Part shown: positions 23,566 through 34,668 of the stretch, in pieces
Numbering within the stretch: the stretch's first letter is position 1
Layout of the letters: every line of letters begins with the position of its first letter
Source of the DNA: Tenrec ecaudatus
Lineage: Eukaryota; Chordata; Mammalia; Afrosoricida; Tenrecidae
Assembly (NCBI RefSeq): GCF_050624435.1
Contig: NC_134535.1
Coordinates: 76,380,494 to 76,444,493 of the forward strand
Direction of reading: 5' to 3'
Length of the DNA: 64,000 nt
Translations under genes and position numbers: made by a program
Notes under the pieces: model-generated
Told to the model about the DNA's origin: nothing
Seen by the model: the letters and a program-made list of their open reading frames with translations, nothing else
Databases searched by the model: none

Positions 23566-26150
23566 CCGTAGTTTTTTTTGGTTGTTTAAATCATTTTATT
23601 GGGGGTTTGTACAACTCTTATCACAATCCATACATCCATCCGTTGTGTCAAGCACATTTGTATATTTGTTGTCTTCATCATTCTCAAAAAATTTGGTTTC
23701 TATCTGAGCCCTTGGTATCAGCTCCTCATTTCCCCCTCCCTCCCTGCTCACCCCTCCCTCATGAATCCTTGATAACTTATAAATTATTATTATTTTGTCA
23801 TATCTTACGTTGTTTGGCATCTCCCTTCAACCATATTCTGTTGCCTGTCCCCAGGGGAAGAGGTTATATGTAGATTCTTATAATCGGTTCCCCTTTTTGC
23901 CCCACCTTCCCTCTAACCTCCCAGTATTGCCACTCTCACCACTAGTCTTAAAAAGAATATCCGCCTGGATTCCCTGTGTTTCCAGTTCCTCTCTGCACCA
24001 GTGTACATCCTCTGGTCTAGCTGGTTTTGTAAGGTAGAATTAGGATCGTGATGGGCGGGGAGGGGAGGGAGAAGCATTTCAGGACTAGAGGAAAGTTGTG
24101 TGTTTCACCGTTACTACCCTGTACCCTGACTGGCTCATCTCCTCCCTGTGACCCTTCTGTAAGGGATGTCCATTTGCCCACAGAAGGGCTTTGGGTCCCC
24201 AATCCGCACTTCCCTCATTAAAAATGATATGATTTTTTTTGTTCTTTGATGTCTGATACCTGATCCCTTTGATACTTCATGATCACACAGGCTGGTGTGC
24301 TTCTTCCATGTGGGCTTGTTTGCTTCTCAGCTAGATGGCCGCTTGTTTACCTTCAAGCCTTTAATACCCCAGATGCCTTATATTTCGATAGCCGGGCACC
24401 ATCAGCTTTCTTCACCACATTTGCTTATTCACCCGCTTTGTCCTCAGCGGTTGTGTTGGGAAGGTGAGCATCATAGAATGCCAATTTAATAGAAGTATTC
24501 TTGTATTGAGGGAGTACTTGAGTGGAGGTCCAATGTCCTTCTGCTACCTTAATATTAAACCTATAAATATATGCACATAGATCTATTTCCCCATCATCCC
24601 TATCATCATTTACATATGTACATGTCTGTATTTAGACATATGTAAATACCCTTTGCCTCTTAGTTCTTTCCTTTATTTCCTTTTACTTTCCTCTTGTCCC
24701 ACTATCATGCTCAGCCTTCATTTGGGTTCAGTAATGATCAATCCCTACCATGCCTCTTACACTCCTTGCCACTGATTTTGGATCACTTGTTGTTCCCTTG
24801 TCCCTGGGTTGGTTAACACCACTTCCTTTCCCCCACCTCCCCCTCTCTCATGAACTCCCGGAACCATTGGTCTTGTTTTCTCCTCCAGATTGTTTATCCT
24901 GCCTATCTAATCTAGATAGACCTGGAGAGATAATAATACGCACCAAAAAATAAGACAGAGAAAAAGAAATTGACAAAACAACAACAAGAAAACAATGACA
25001 CACAAAACAAGAAAAGCCTGTAAATAGTTCAAGGTCTGTTTGTTGGCCTATGGGAGTGTTTTCCTGTTGAGTCTGATGGGGTGCCACACGCTGGCCCCAA
25101 AGTCTATTTTTGGTACTCCCTCAGGATTTCCTTGCTCTGCTCCCCTTGCTTTTCTGTTGCACACACTTAGTGTTTTGCCTAGGCATGGTAGCGTCAGATA
25201 AGGTGCATTTCCCACACTGTGTCCCCAGTGTTGTCCCATGTAGGACTATAGTTCAGTGAGGGATGTTGTGTTTCATATTGGGGCCAGCCAAATGGTCCTC
25301 TCTTTGCATTGTTTTCTCAAGGCTTGGTGGGCCAGGATGTCCTCCATTCTCTCTTCCTCCCCCTTCATTAGTCTATGGCGTTTATGTGGGAAGGTGATCA
25401 CACAATGGTGGTTTTTGTTCTTTGGTGTCTGCTACCTGGTCCCTTCAACACCTCATGTTCACTTGGCTTGTGTGCTTAATCTCTGTGGACTTTGTTGATT
25501 CCGAGACAGATGGCCGCTTGTTTGCCTTCAAGCCTTTAAGACCCCAAATGCGATATCTTTTTGATACCTGGGCACCATCAGCTTTCTTCACCACATTTGC
25601 TTATGCACACGTCTTTCTTCAGCGATCATGTCGGGAAGGTGAGTATCATGGAATGACCATGTTGCTGAGCAAGATGCTATTGTATTGAGGGAGTGCACGC
25701 AAGGAGGCACAATGTCCACCTGCTACCCTACTACTGAACCTATAAATATATGCACATAGGTCTATTCCCCCATAATCATAAATATATTTACATGTGTACA
25801 TGTCTGTATTTAGGCTTCTATGTATGCCCTTTGTCTACTACTCCTTTCCTCTATTTCCTTATACTTTCCTCCTGTCCCAATACCATGTTTGGCTTTCATT
25901 CTGGTTTCAGTAATTCCTCTCAGTTACCTTGCCATTGGTCACTCCCTACCAGTCCTCCCATTCACTCCCTCCACTGGTTTTGAACCACTCATTGTTCCCT
26001 TGTCCCTGGGTTGGCCAACACATCCTCCCTTCCCCTACCTCCCACACTCTCATGACCCTCTGGGACCGTTGGTCCCATTATTTTCTTATCTCATTGTCCA
26101 GCCCATCTTATCTAGGTGGACCTGCAGATATAGTATATGCATAAAAATGT
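23566..26150 (-). mobile_element. L1 long 3' UTR copy with internal duplication
   Basis: Antisense L1 consisting only of 3' UTR. From the 3' end: poly(T), ttttattgggggtttgtac, a terminal segment to about 24,240, module A at about 24,240-24,950, module B at about 24,960-25,410 (ctggccccaaagtc, ggggccagccaaatggtcc), then module A again at about 25,410-26,150. Both A modules hold ctagatggccgcttgttt-like text, ctttaagacccca, ttcttcaccacatttgctta and the 3' UTR's cccttgtccctgggttgg. Nothing in it codes. Confidence 0.85.
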
Positions 26151-26615
26151 GCATGGCTTTGACAGCACCAAAGTGGCACATAAGAACATGGTGTGATATG
26201 ACAGGTATTAAACTAAGAGGAAAGAGTCTTCCCTTGTAAGAAATGATACAGGAAATTTTCTTCTAGCACCATTCCCCATGCTCAGTGTAAACAGAGGTAA
26301 ATCAATCTGTACACAACAACTCATGGACTGCAGTTTGCAGTTGTATTATACATGCATAAATTCCTCATGTCAACAGTTCCTTAAATTCTGTGCCATTGGA
26401 TGAATTATTAATTTTATTAATGCAATTTCCTTATATCCTAGGGAGATGGCTAACAATGTTTTTCTTTTTCATTTCTATTTTGAGGGGGGCTTTGTTTGTT
26501 TGCTTGTGTTTTCTAGTTGTTCTTGTTGGTTTTGGTTATAATATGATATCCAAAGTAAACCAGAGTGAAGCAGGATCAAGTAGATGGATTCTGGGCTCCC
26601 ACAAATTGTAGCCAC
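26150..26615 (+). repeat. Older L1 3' UTR-like tract
   Basis: Aligns with 43,690-44,110: aaatgatacaggaaa, tcaatctgtacacaacaac, ctcatgtcaacagttcctt, caatgtttttctttttcat, gtagatggattctgggctcc. The T/G-rich stretch matches the older L1 3' UTR at 14,180. Confidence 0.5.
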
Positions 26616-26619
26616 AATC

Positions 26620-27640
26620 CAAGTACCAGACTGCTTTGATTACTATAATTATATAAGGCACTTAGAGATAAGAAAATATGAATTGATACCTTATTCTTTC
26701 CCAGGCTTGTATTGGTTATTTGGAGTCCCTTCTGTTCCACATAATTTGAGAATTGATTTTTCTCTTTATGCAAAGAGGTTATTAGAATTATGATGGCTAT
26801 CACACTGAATCTATAGACTGGTTTGGCTAGTAATGACACATCAAAACATTAACACAAACGACCAGAAAGCTCATGAACAGGTGCTCAATACTAGTAGGCA
26901 AGATACAAGTACAAATGAAAACTACAAGTGAGATATCATTTCATCCCCACTAATGTAGCTACAAGTAACAAAATGGAAAATAGCAAGTATTAGTGAATAT
27001 GTAAAGAAATTAAATTTCTGATCCAACACTGGTGGGATTGCACAAAGGAAAAGTTAATGTGCAAACACTGTGGAAGCTGCTCAAAAATGGAAACTTCAGC
27101 ATATGTACCACTAATTCCCCTCCTACATATATGAATGAAAGGTGTGAGAGCAAGAACCTAACTACATGCTCGCATACCAATATACTTGTCCATAGCAGCA
27201 TTTTTCTAATTTCCAAACAATGTAAACAGCATAAATGTCCATCAGTAGATAATAATAAGTGAAACTCAATACATATGTGCACAGTGAAACATTACTCTGC
27301 CATAGAGCAGAGTGAAGTCCAGAAGTATGTTTCAACATTGATGAACCCTGAAAATATCTTGTTAAGAGAAATAAGTCAATCATGAAAGTACAAAATTTCA
27401 ATGATCTCATTTATATAAAATATCTTGAGTAGACAAGTATATACAAATCAACAGCGCTGAAGTGAAGGAAATAAAAAAGTGAATTCATTGCATAAGGACA
27501 TTGAACTTCTGTTAAGGTTGACGGGAAATGTTGAAAATTCATAATCTGGATGAACAACATAATAAATTAGTTAATGTCACTGAATTATATGTACAGTGTT
27601 TGGTCAACTGTTTAATATACATCTACCATAATTAAAAATA
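26620..27640. mobile_element. Old L1 with 5' inversion, copy A
   Basis: Antisense up to about 26,840 (agtaccagactgctttgatt, ttccacataatttgagaatt), then sense (gtgctcaatactagtaggc, ggtgggattgcacaaagg, gccatagagcagagtgaag, gaaccctgaaaatatctt-like text) to a 3' end near 27,640. The partner is at 52,080-53,225, so insertion predates the segmental duplication. Confidence 0.75.
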
Positions 27641-28700
27641 TAAATACAAATAAGTACTATACAAATATTTAAATGAATATTGTTTCGAATAAGTGAAGTT
27701 TCCAACTTGGGAAGAGTTGTAAAGGTGAAAGCTTTCCCACTTCAGTTAAAATTCCATCATGGATCTTAGCTGTACGGCGGTATATAGAAACTAAGTGACA
27801 AAAGGCATTCTTACCAACAGTATGTATGGCACAACAAGAACAACTCTGATGGACACACACTATGGGGAAATCAGGACAAATTGTGTAATGAAGGTCATAT
27901 TGCATGTGGAAAGAGAAATGCAATATTATAATAACCAGCTACAAATTATGTCAGCTAAACTATATATCATGATATCATGATATAGACAGTGAAAAATATA
28001 CGTGCAACTATATTTAATCCTTCACAATCATGAATCAGAAAATGCTTCTGGGGCAAAGTAATAATATCCAATCAGCACACCCTTCAACCATTTACTGAAA
28101 CATTTGTCCCTATAATTTTTCTTGCTTCCAAAGCGAATGTTCCTAAGTTCATGATTTTATTTATTTGTTGTGCCTGGGAGGCTGTTTTTTTATAATAGTT
28201 TTATTGACATGTATTTGATTTGGTTTTCCTATTTGTTATTTAAATGATTATTCAGAAAGGACAGCTTATTAGTTGTCTTTAAAGACTATACATTGTTACA
28301 TAAATTTGGCCAGTTTAAAAATTATAGTTTGAATAACTCAGATTGGAAGGGATAAGGCATATTAGCATTTTACATTTTTTTGCAAATTTCTATATTACTT
28401 ATAATAAAATGAGCATTCACGGACTAATGTGAACATGGAACAACTTTCATATTTCCTGACTATATATGTTCTTATCATCTTAAAAAAGAAAAACACATTA
28501 ATTGATCAATTAAAAAAAAGACAAACTGAAAGAGGTTTAAACTTAAGAAGAGGAAAATATTGTCATTGCCAGAATAGTTTCCACACAGAAAGTTCACATT
28601 AAAGAATGCTAAGAAAACTAAGAAGAGCGATATAAATTTCAGATAAAACAAAGAAACAACCCACTGCAGTGAAGTACCTTCTGCTTTTTGCCCTAAATTT
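27641..28700. other. Duplicated noncoding DNA downstream of OR copy A
   Basis: No gene seen. It aligns with 53,226-54,190 at roughly 85-88 percent by eye. Short open frames here are not kept between the two copies. Confidence 0.6.
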
Positions 28701-28704
28701 CTTA

Positions 28705-28800
28705 AGGATGAAGAATCTGCAAACGAACAGACAGCCTCATTATTCTGCAGAGCAGTTTGTAGGTTTGAACCACCCACTATGTGGTTAGCACTTCAACACT
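28705..28800 (-). repeat. AfroSINE fragment, copy A
   Basis: cagacagcctcattattctg, gtttgaaccacccactatg, gtggttagcacttcaacac; partner at 54,195-54,300. Confidence 0.65.
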
Positions 28801-29016
28801 TATGAACAGCGACCGAGTTAAAGAATAGAAGGAAATAAAAAGGACTTGGTGGTTTCAAGAGAGTAGACAAAGTCAATCGGAATAAAACTGGACTCTTCAA
28901 GTTCCTTTTATTTAAACTTCTCAAATCCACTTCAAGCGTATGCACAACTCTCCCAGAGCAATTTCTATCCACATTTTGATCATTTATCATTTAATTTCAG
29001 TTCACAATATGCACTT

Positions 29017-29955
29017 CTACGAATTCTTTGAAAGAAATGCAAATCTTTTGAGGATGTCATTGAATGACTGCTTTACTTGTTTATTTCTCAGGGTGTAAAT
29101 GAAGGGGTTCAACAAAGGAGCCACAGATGTAGTGAGCAGAGAAACTGCCTTGTTTATGGCCACTTCATCCTTGGCTGAGGGTTTGATGTACATGAAGATG
29201 CAGCTGCCGTAGGCGATGGAAACCACAATGATGTGGGAAGAACAGGTGGAAAAGGCTTTCTTCCTTTGCTGGCCAGAAGGCAACCTTAGAATAGTCTTAA
29301 CTATATGCATGTAAGATAGAACTACACATACAAGAGTCATTATGAATGTCAGCACAGCACAAACTATAACCAGTTGCTCTATGAACCACGTGTCTGAACA
29401 TGAATTCTTCAGAAGTGGAGAAGCATCACAGACAAAATGATCAATGACAGAGTCGCAAAATTCCAGATGGAGGCTCAAGCCAAGAGGAGGGAGGATAATC
29501 AGCAGGCCTGCCACCCAACAACAGAGGATGAGACTCCTGCAGACTCTGCTGTTCATAATGGTCAAATAGTGAAGGGGTTTGCAGATGGCCACATAGCGGT
29601 CATAGGACATGACGGCCAAGAGAAAAAACTCTGTCGCCCCAAAGAGAACAATGAAAAATATTTGGATGAAGCATGCTTTGACGGAGATAGTTTGGTCACC
29701 AGTTGCTACGATGTGCAGGTATGTGGGCACACACGCAGTTGTGAATGAGATTTCTAAAAAGGAGAAATTTTGAAGAAAAAAGTACATACCTGTTTTTAGA
29801 TGAGAATCCACAAAAATGAGAAAAATGATAGTCATATTCCCAAGTAAGCTTAACATATATGTGATAAACAGAAAGATGAAAACCAAAATCTGTAGCTGTG
29901 GGTCCTTTGTCAATCCCAGGATGATGAATGTTGTTATTGCTGTGTGGTTTTTCAT
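29017..29955 (-). CDS. OR6C: Olfactory receptor, OR6C subfamily, tandem copy A
   Basis: An intact 312-residue odorant receptor starting [10 protein letters not shown]. The ATG at 29,955 is chosen because the only codon upstream in frame that could extend it is GTG, and this position matches the start of other OR6C proteins. Landmarks: sequon at Asn3 (NHT), LGN at 38-40, GMYFFL at 56-61, Cys95, [10 protein letters not shown] at 116-125, loop-2 cysteines 167, 176 and 186, KAFSTCSSH at 233-241 and PLLNPFIY at 280-287. It is odd in having Gly56 where nearly all odorant receptors have Pro in PMYFFL; copy B shares this. It differs from copy B at ten residues over 312 by eye. Candidate splice acceptors lie on the minus strand at 30,005-30,006 (tattgttttacag) and immediately before tagcatgaag. 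It sits inside a segmental duplication with a conserved block about 3.1 kb upstream. Confidence 0.97.
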   Translation of the reverse strand: MKNHTAITTFIILGLTKDPQLQILVFIFLFITYMLSLLGNMTIIFLIFVDSHLKTGMYFFLQNFSFLEISFTTACVPTYLHIVATGDQTISVKACFIQIFFIVLFGATEFFLLAVMSYDRYVAICKPLHYLTIMNSRVCRSLILCCWVAGLLIILPPLGLSLHLEFCDSVIDHFVCDASPLLKNSCSDTWFIEQLVIVCAVLTFIMTLVCVVLSYMHIVKTILRLPSGQQRKKAFSTCSSHIIVVSIAYGSCIFMYIKPSAKDEVAINKAVSLLTTSVAPLLNPFIYTLRNKQVKQSFNDILKRFAFLSKNS

Positions 29956-30004
29956 CACTTCATGCTACTGACCAATTGTCACATAAATATCGCAGAAATT
30001 ATAC

Positions 30005-30530
30005 CTGTAAAACAATATCAAAGTGACAGAATCAGTCAGTGTCAAATGGCTGTAACTTGCATTTCCTTCTATGACTTGATAATGTGTCACTAAGGTGAGG
30101 ACAACTCTACTGAAAGGAACCATAAAGTAAGATAATCTTATGGAAGCTTTTACTGTCACAATATTGCTACCAAAATTGTTTTAAATTTTCCTGAATTCAC
30201 AACTTATACAAATACTTTCAAATTATCTATTATATGGTACCTATAGGAGATTGTTCAAATTGAAAAATAAATTGGACATTTGGAAATGTCATTTGACCCA
30301 TCATAGAGTCTACTATTCATCTGTCAGGTTTTTTTTTTTACTCTGGTGGCTTCAGTGTCAGAATCTATGTCATCACTATTTCATCTACAGGGAAGGTCAC
30401 TAATAGAAAATACGTTTCAGTGTAGATTCCAGACTAAGAATAGACCAAGAAGAAGGAATGGATTACCCACTTCTGAAAGATTAGCTGCAAAAACCTTATA
30501 AATAGCAGGGGATCATTACCAGATAGAGTG
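30005..30530. other. Presumed intron upstream of OR copy A
   Basis: Duplicated with 55,495-56,060. No gene or named repeat. The minus-strand acceptor-like motif at its left edge would begin the coding exon. Confidence 0.45.
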
Positions 30531-32800
30531 CCAGAAGACGAGCCTCTCAGTTGGGAAAGTGCTCAAAACCTGACTCAGGAAGAGCTGCCTCCTCAAATGA
30601 GAGTCAACCTCAATGACATGGATGGATGCTGGTGAGACATGACTCAACATGCAATGAAGCAGCGGCAAGCATTCATTTAACCATTTTGAATAATTATGAA
30701 ATATTCACTTAGAAAAGTTCAAAGTGATCAAAAATAAAATACAACACCTAAAGATCAATAACCTAGGCACTAGTGAGCAGAAATAAACCTGTATTTGAGT
30801 AAAAAAATCACAGAGTTTATTATACCAGGAATGTCAAATTCAGAAACAATTGCGTTCCACTTATTGTCAAAAAAGAACATTTCAAGACCTCTCTTGGAGT
30901 ACAGTGCTGTCTGGGATAGGACTACATTTGTGCAAAAAGAATGGTTGACATTCAAAAATTTCAACATGCAAAATTAGATCCCCCCCCTCACTATCATTAA
31001 GTTAATTCCAAATCACACATGAGGAAAGCAGTCCAAGTAGTATTGAAGTCATTCACTGAAAATAAAGCTTCAGGAATTGATAAAATATCAAGAGAAATGT
31101 CAGCAAGCTGATGCAACACTGGAAACTCTATACCAAAAAAGTTTTGGAAGAAAGCTACCTGGCCAATCAAATGAAATAAATCCATATTTATGCCCATTAC
31201 GAAGAAAGGTCATCTAACAGAATGTGGAATTTATTGAACAATATTATTAATTTCACATGCAAGTAAAAGTTAGTTGAAGATGATGTAAAAGTAGTTGAAG
31301 CAGTATATTGACAGGAACCAACCAGAAATCCAAACCAGAATCAGAAAAGTGTTGTAGTGAGGGATACTGCTGATGTCAGATGAATCTTGGCTGAAAGCAG
31401 AGAATACCAAAAAGATGTTTACTTGTGTTTTATTGGTTATTGAAAAGCAAACCATGTACATTATTGTAGATAACGAGAAGTCCAGAACAATTAACAGTGC
31501 TGATGTGGAACTTGTACACAGACCAAAAGGCAGTAGTTCAAACACTAAAAAGGAATACAACATAGTTTAAAATCAGAAAAGGTGGGTGTCAGGGGAGGAT
31601 CCTTTCAGCATAGTTAATGAATTATATGCTAAAAAGTAATCTAAGAAGCTAAACTATATGAATAAAAGCATGCCACAAGAATAAGAGGAAATTTAACAAC
31701 TCACCGTATACAGATGATAAAACACTGCTTTCTGAATGTGAGGACTTGAAGCACATGCTGATGAAAACCAACAGTGGCAGTCTTCAATGAGGATTGCAAC
31801 TCAATGTAAAGAGAGCCAAAATCCTCGCAACCCAACCAAAAGACAACATCATGATAAACTAGAAATTTCAATTATCCGGGATTCCATTTTACTTGGATTC
31901 ATAATCAAAGCTCATGGAAAAAGCACTCAAGAAATCAAATTTTTCATAGTGCAAACCTACTGCAAAGGTGTCACTTTTAGAAATGAACTTTGCCTCATAA
32001 CCACATGAAAGCTGGATAACGTATAAGAAAGCTGCAGAAGCATTGATGCACTTGGATTGCAGTGTTGGAGAAGAATACTGAAAGTACCCTGGACAACCAG
32101 AAGAACAAACAAATCTGCCTTGAAAGAAATACAGCCAGGATGCCCCTTAGGCAAAAAAAAGAAGAAGAAGAAGAAAACATTAAAGAGCAAAACTGTGACA
32201 TGGAGAGCGAGGTCCGTACATCCCAGCTGTCCCACTTTCAATCACTTTATCTATAGGTGACAATTGGGCAATGAATATAGAAGACAAGAGAATAAAGACG
32301 GCGTTTGAACTATGTTTTTGGTAAAGAATATGGAGAATTCTACGTAGTGCCAGGATAAATACGACTCGTCACTTGGAGGAGGTACAACCAGAATTCTCCT
32401 TCGAAGCAAGACTGCTGAGACTTCCCCCCTACTTTGAACATATTATCAGGAGAGACCCTGTAAAAGGACATCGGTAATGAGGGAGACCTTCAGCCAGCCT
32501 GAAGGACACAGTGGCTACAATAACGGATTCAACCATAGCGGGTACAAGACTGCAGAGGGTTTTGTGCAGTTGTGCATAGATTCTCTGTGAGTCTGAGCTG
32601 ATTGATGGCACCTAACAGCAAATCATAGCAACGAGGCTGTGTCAGTGGGTGCAGATAGTCAGGCTTACTGGGTGGCTGTCATGGCTTCCTGTACCTTTGC
32701 CATATATCATAAAAGCTTACTGTATTTAAAAAAAGAAATGAGGAAGGCGAGTCTTCCTTTCACGTAGATATACATGTTATCTGGAGAGACCAGGACCTAG
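30530..32800 (+). mobile_element. RTE LINE (RTE1/BovB type), sense, copy A
   Basis: Starts near gacgagcctctcagttggg and gaagagctgcctcctcaaa, the element's 5' region. Translation fragments include a piece reading CWRRILKVPWTTRRTN then KSALKEIQPGCPLG (about 32,060-32,150), typical of the region after the reverse transcriptase. It is interrupted at 32,150 by another RTE fragment and resumes near 32,737. The partner is at 56,060-58,030. Confidence 0.82.
32150..32736 (+). mobile_element. RTE fragment nested in RTE, copy A only
   Basis: After gccccttag an A/GAA-rich stretch leads into gagcaaaactgtgacatgg, gtacaaccagaattctcctt, gactgagagt-like text and the RTE 3' tail gatggcacctaacagca at about 32,620; the last 100 bases before 32,736 are not RTE. 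In copy B gccccttag runs directly into aaatgagg, giving the empty site. Confidence 0.75.
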
Positions 32801-32820
32801 AGAGAGACGTGCACTCTCCA

Positions 32821-33404
32821 TAAAAATATATAAGCGTTCTGTATTTACAAAATACAAACTCATATTTCTAATGGGGAAATAATTTTGTGAACTCAAAAAC
32901 CAAAAAGGAGAAAATAAAGTGAAAAGGGTAAGAAGGAGTTAAGTCTCTCTGGCTCTGTAAATGTGGGTTTCCATTTTCTCTGGGCAAACATGTATACACC
33001 AAAAACTCTATTTATTTCCTCCATCTGCACCAGTTGTGTAGAAAACACCTGAATTAAACGGTCCTTGGAGGTGCTGGTCTGAAAGTCTCTAATGAATATA
33101 AAACGTAATCTAACTTTGGCAAAATACCTAACACAAAACCAATAGGGACAAAATCCTTAGGGAACAACACAAATACAGCAAGAAACTCAGTCCAAATATA
33201 CATAAATAAATTCTAAAAACCAATCAGAAACCCACCTATTATTTCCTTATAGTTTATGCAATCCAATAAGTATGATGAAACCCTTTAATGCTAAAATCAA
33301 AAACATAATGCATCCTTACTACAGAAATATTTAAAAGTAGATTAAAAAGTGAAAAATTTAAAATCCTACCAAGACCTGACAACTTAGAAATATTCTTATT
33401 TCTT
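32821..33404. other. Unique DNA around conserved block, copy A
   Basis: Aligns with 61,140-61,717. Outside the 164-bp core, similarity is near 80 percent by eye. No coding potential seen. Confidence 0.55.
33035..33198 (-). promoter_or_regulatory. Candidate OR promoter or first exon, copy A
   Basis: A 164-bp non-repetitive block identical except at one base to 61,348-61,511. It lies about 3.1 kb upstream of the minus-strand OR gene. It contains TCCTTAGGGA at 33,154-33,163, which matches the EBF/Olf-1 palindrome TCCCNNGGGA at all but one fixed base; CCAAT at 33,139-33,143; an AT-rich TATA-like stretch near 33,096-33,104; and GAATTAAAC (homeodomain-like) near 33,051. On the minus strand a weak donor CAG|GTGTTT falls at 33,048-33,049. 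Established: odorant receptor promoters usually combine EBF and homeodomain (Lhx2-type) sites. That this block is the promoter is inference. Confidence 0.4.
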
Positions 33405-34668
33405 TCTTTCTTTTTTTTTTTTTTTTTTTCATTCAAGGATTGTTTGCTGGCCCTTAGGAGTGTTTTCCAGTCCAGTCTGTTGGGGCACCACGCCCTGGCC
33501 CCAAAGTCCACTTTCAGCATTCCCTGGGGACCTTGCCACTCCATTCCCTTGCTGTTCCACTGCACTCCCCCAGTACTTTGCCTCGGTGTGATGGGATCAG
33601 GTCAGGCACAATTCTCACACTGTGTCTCCGGTGCTGTCCCTTGTATTGCCCTTAGTCACTGAGGGCATCATGTCTCATAGTAGGGCCAGCCATGTTGTTC
33701 TCTCTGTGGACTGGCTGCTCTAATACTCCTTATACATTGGACCTCCACTCAAGTACTCCCTCGATGCAAAAACAATTTGTTCTAGTAAACTGGCATTCAG
33801 CTTCCTGACATGATCACTGAAGACAAATGGGTGCATAAGCAAATGTGGTGAAGAAAGCTGATGGTGTCGGTTATCAAAATATATAGCATCTTGGGTGTTA
33901 AAGTATTGAGGGTAAACAGGTGGCCATCTAGCTCACAAGTAACAAAGCCCACATGGAAAAAACACAGCAGTTGTGTGATCACGAGGTGTCCAAGGGATCA
34001 GGTATCAGGAATCATAGAGCAAAAAATCATATCATTGTGAATGAGGGGGAGTGTGGAAAGAAGACCCAAAGCCCATCTGTAGGCAACTGGACATGGGGTC
34101 GTGGGGAGGTGACAAGCCAGTCAGGGTGCAGGGCAGTAACAATGAAACATACAACTTTCCTCTCATTATTAAATGCTCCCTCCCCACCCCCAATATCATG
34201 ATCCCAATTCTACCTTACAAATCTGGCTAGACCAGAGGATGTACACTGGTACAAATAGGAACTGGAAACACAGGGATTCCAGGACGGATGCTCCCTTCAG
34301 GACCAGTGGAGAGAGTGGCGATACCGGGATGGTGGAGGAAAGGTTGGGTAGAAAGGGGGAACTGATTACAAGGATCTACATATAACCCCCTCCCTGGGGG
34401 ATGGACAACAGAAAAGTGGGTGAAGGAAGATGTCAGACAGTGTGAGACATGACAAAATAATAATAATTTATAAATTGTCAAGGGTTAATGAGGGAGGGGG
34501 TATGGAGAGGGAGGGGAAAATATGAGGTGCTGATACCAAAGGCGCAAGTTGAAAGAAAATATTTTGAGAATGATGAGGGCAACAAATGTACAAATGTGCT
34601 TGACTAATGGATATATGTATGCATTGAGATAAAATTTGTATAAGCACCCAATAAAATGATATTTTAAA
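33405..34668 (+). mobile_element. L1 3' UTR insertion with 5' inversion, copy A only
   Basis: 33,412-33,720 is antisense module B (ggggcaccacgccctggc, gggccagccatgttgttc) and 33,720-34,668 is sense, ending cccaataaaatgatatttta and poly(A). Copy B continues unbroken here (61,700-61,730). Flanking aatattctt and aatactctt resemble a decayed target-site duplication. Confidence 0.85.

Noticed and set aside
29437-29748. 103-residue frame antisense to the OR gene, repeated at 54,923-55,234
   Set aside because: Its conservation is explained entirely by the conserved OR coding sequence on the other strand.
29956-29958. GTG as a start codon extending OR copy A by one residue
   Set aside because: Nuclear mammalian genes start with ATG; the next codon is the family-typical ATG.
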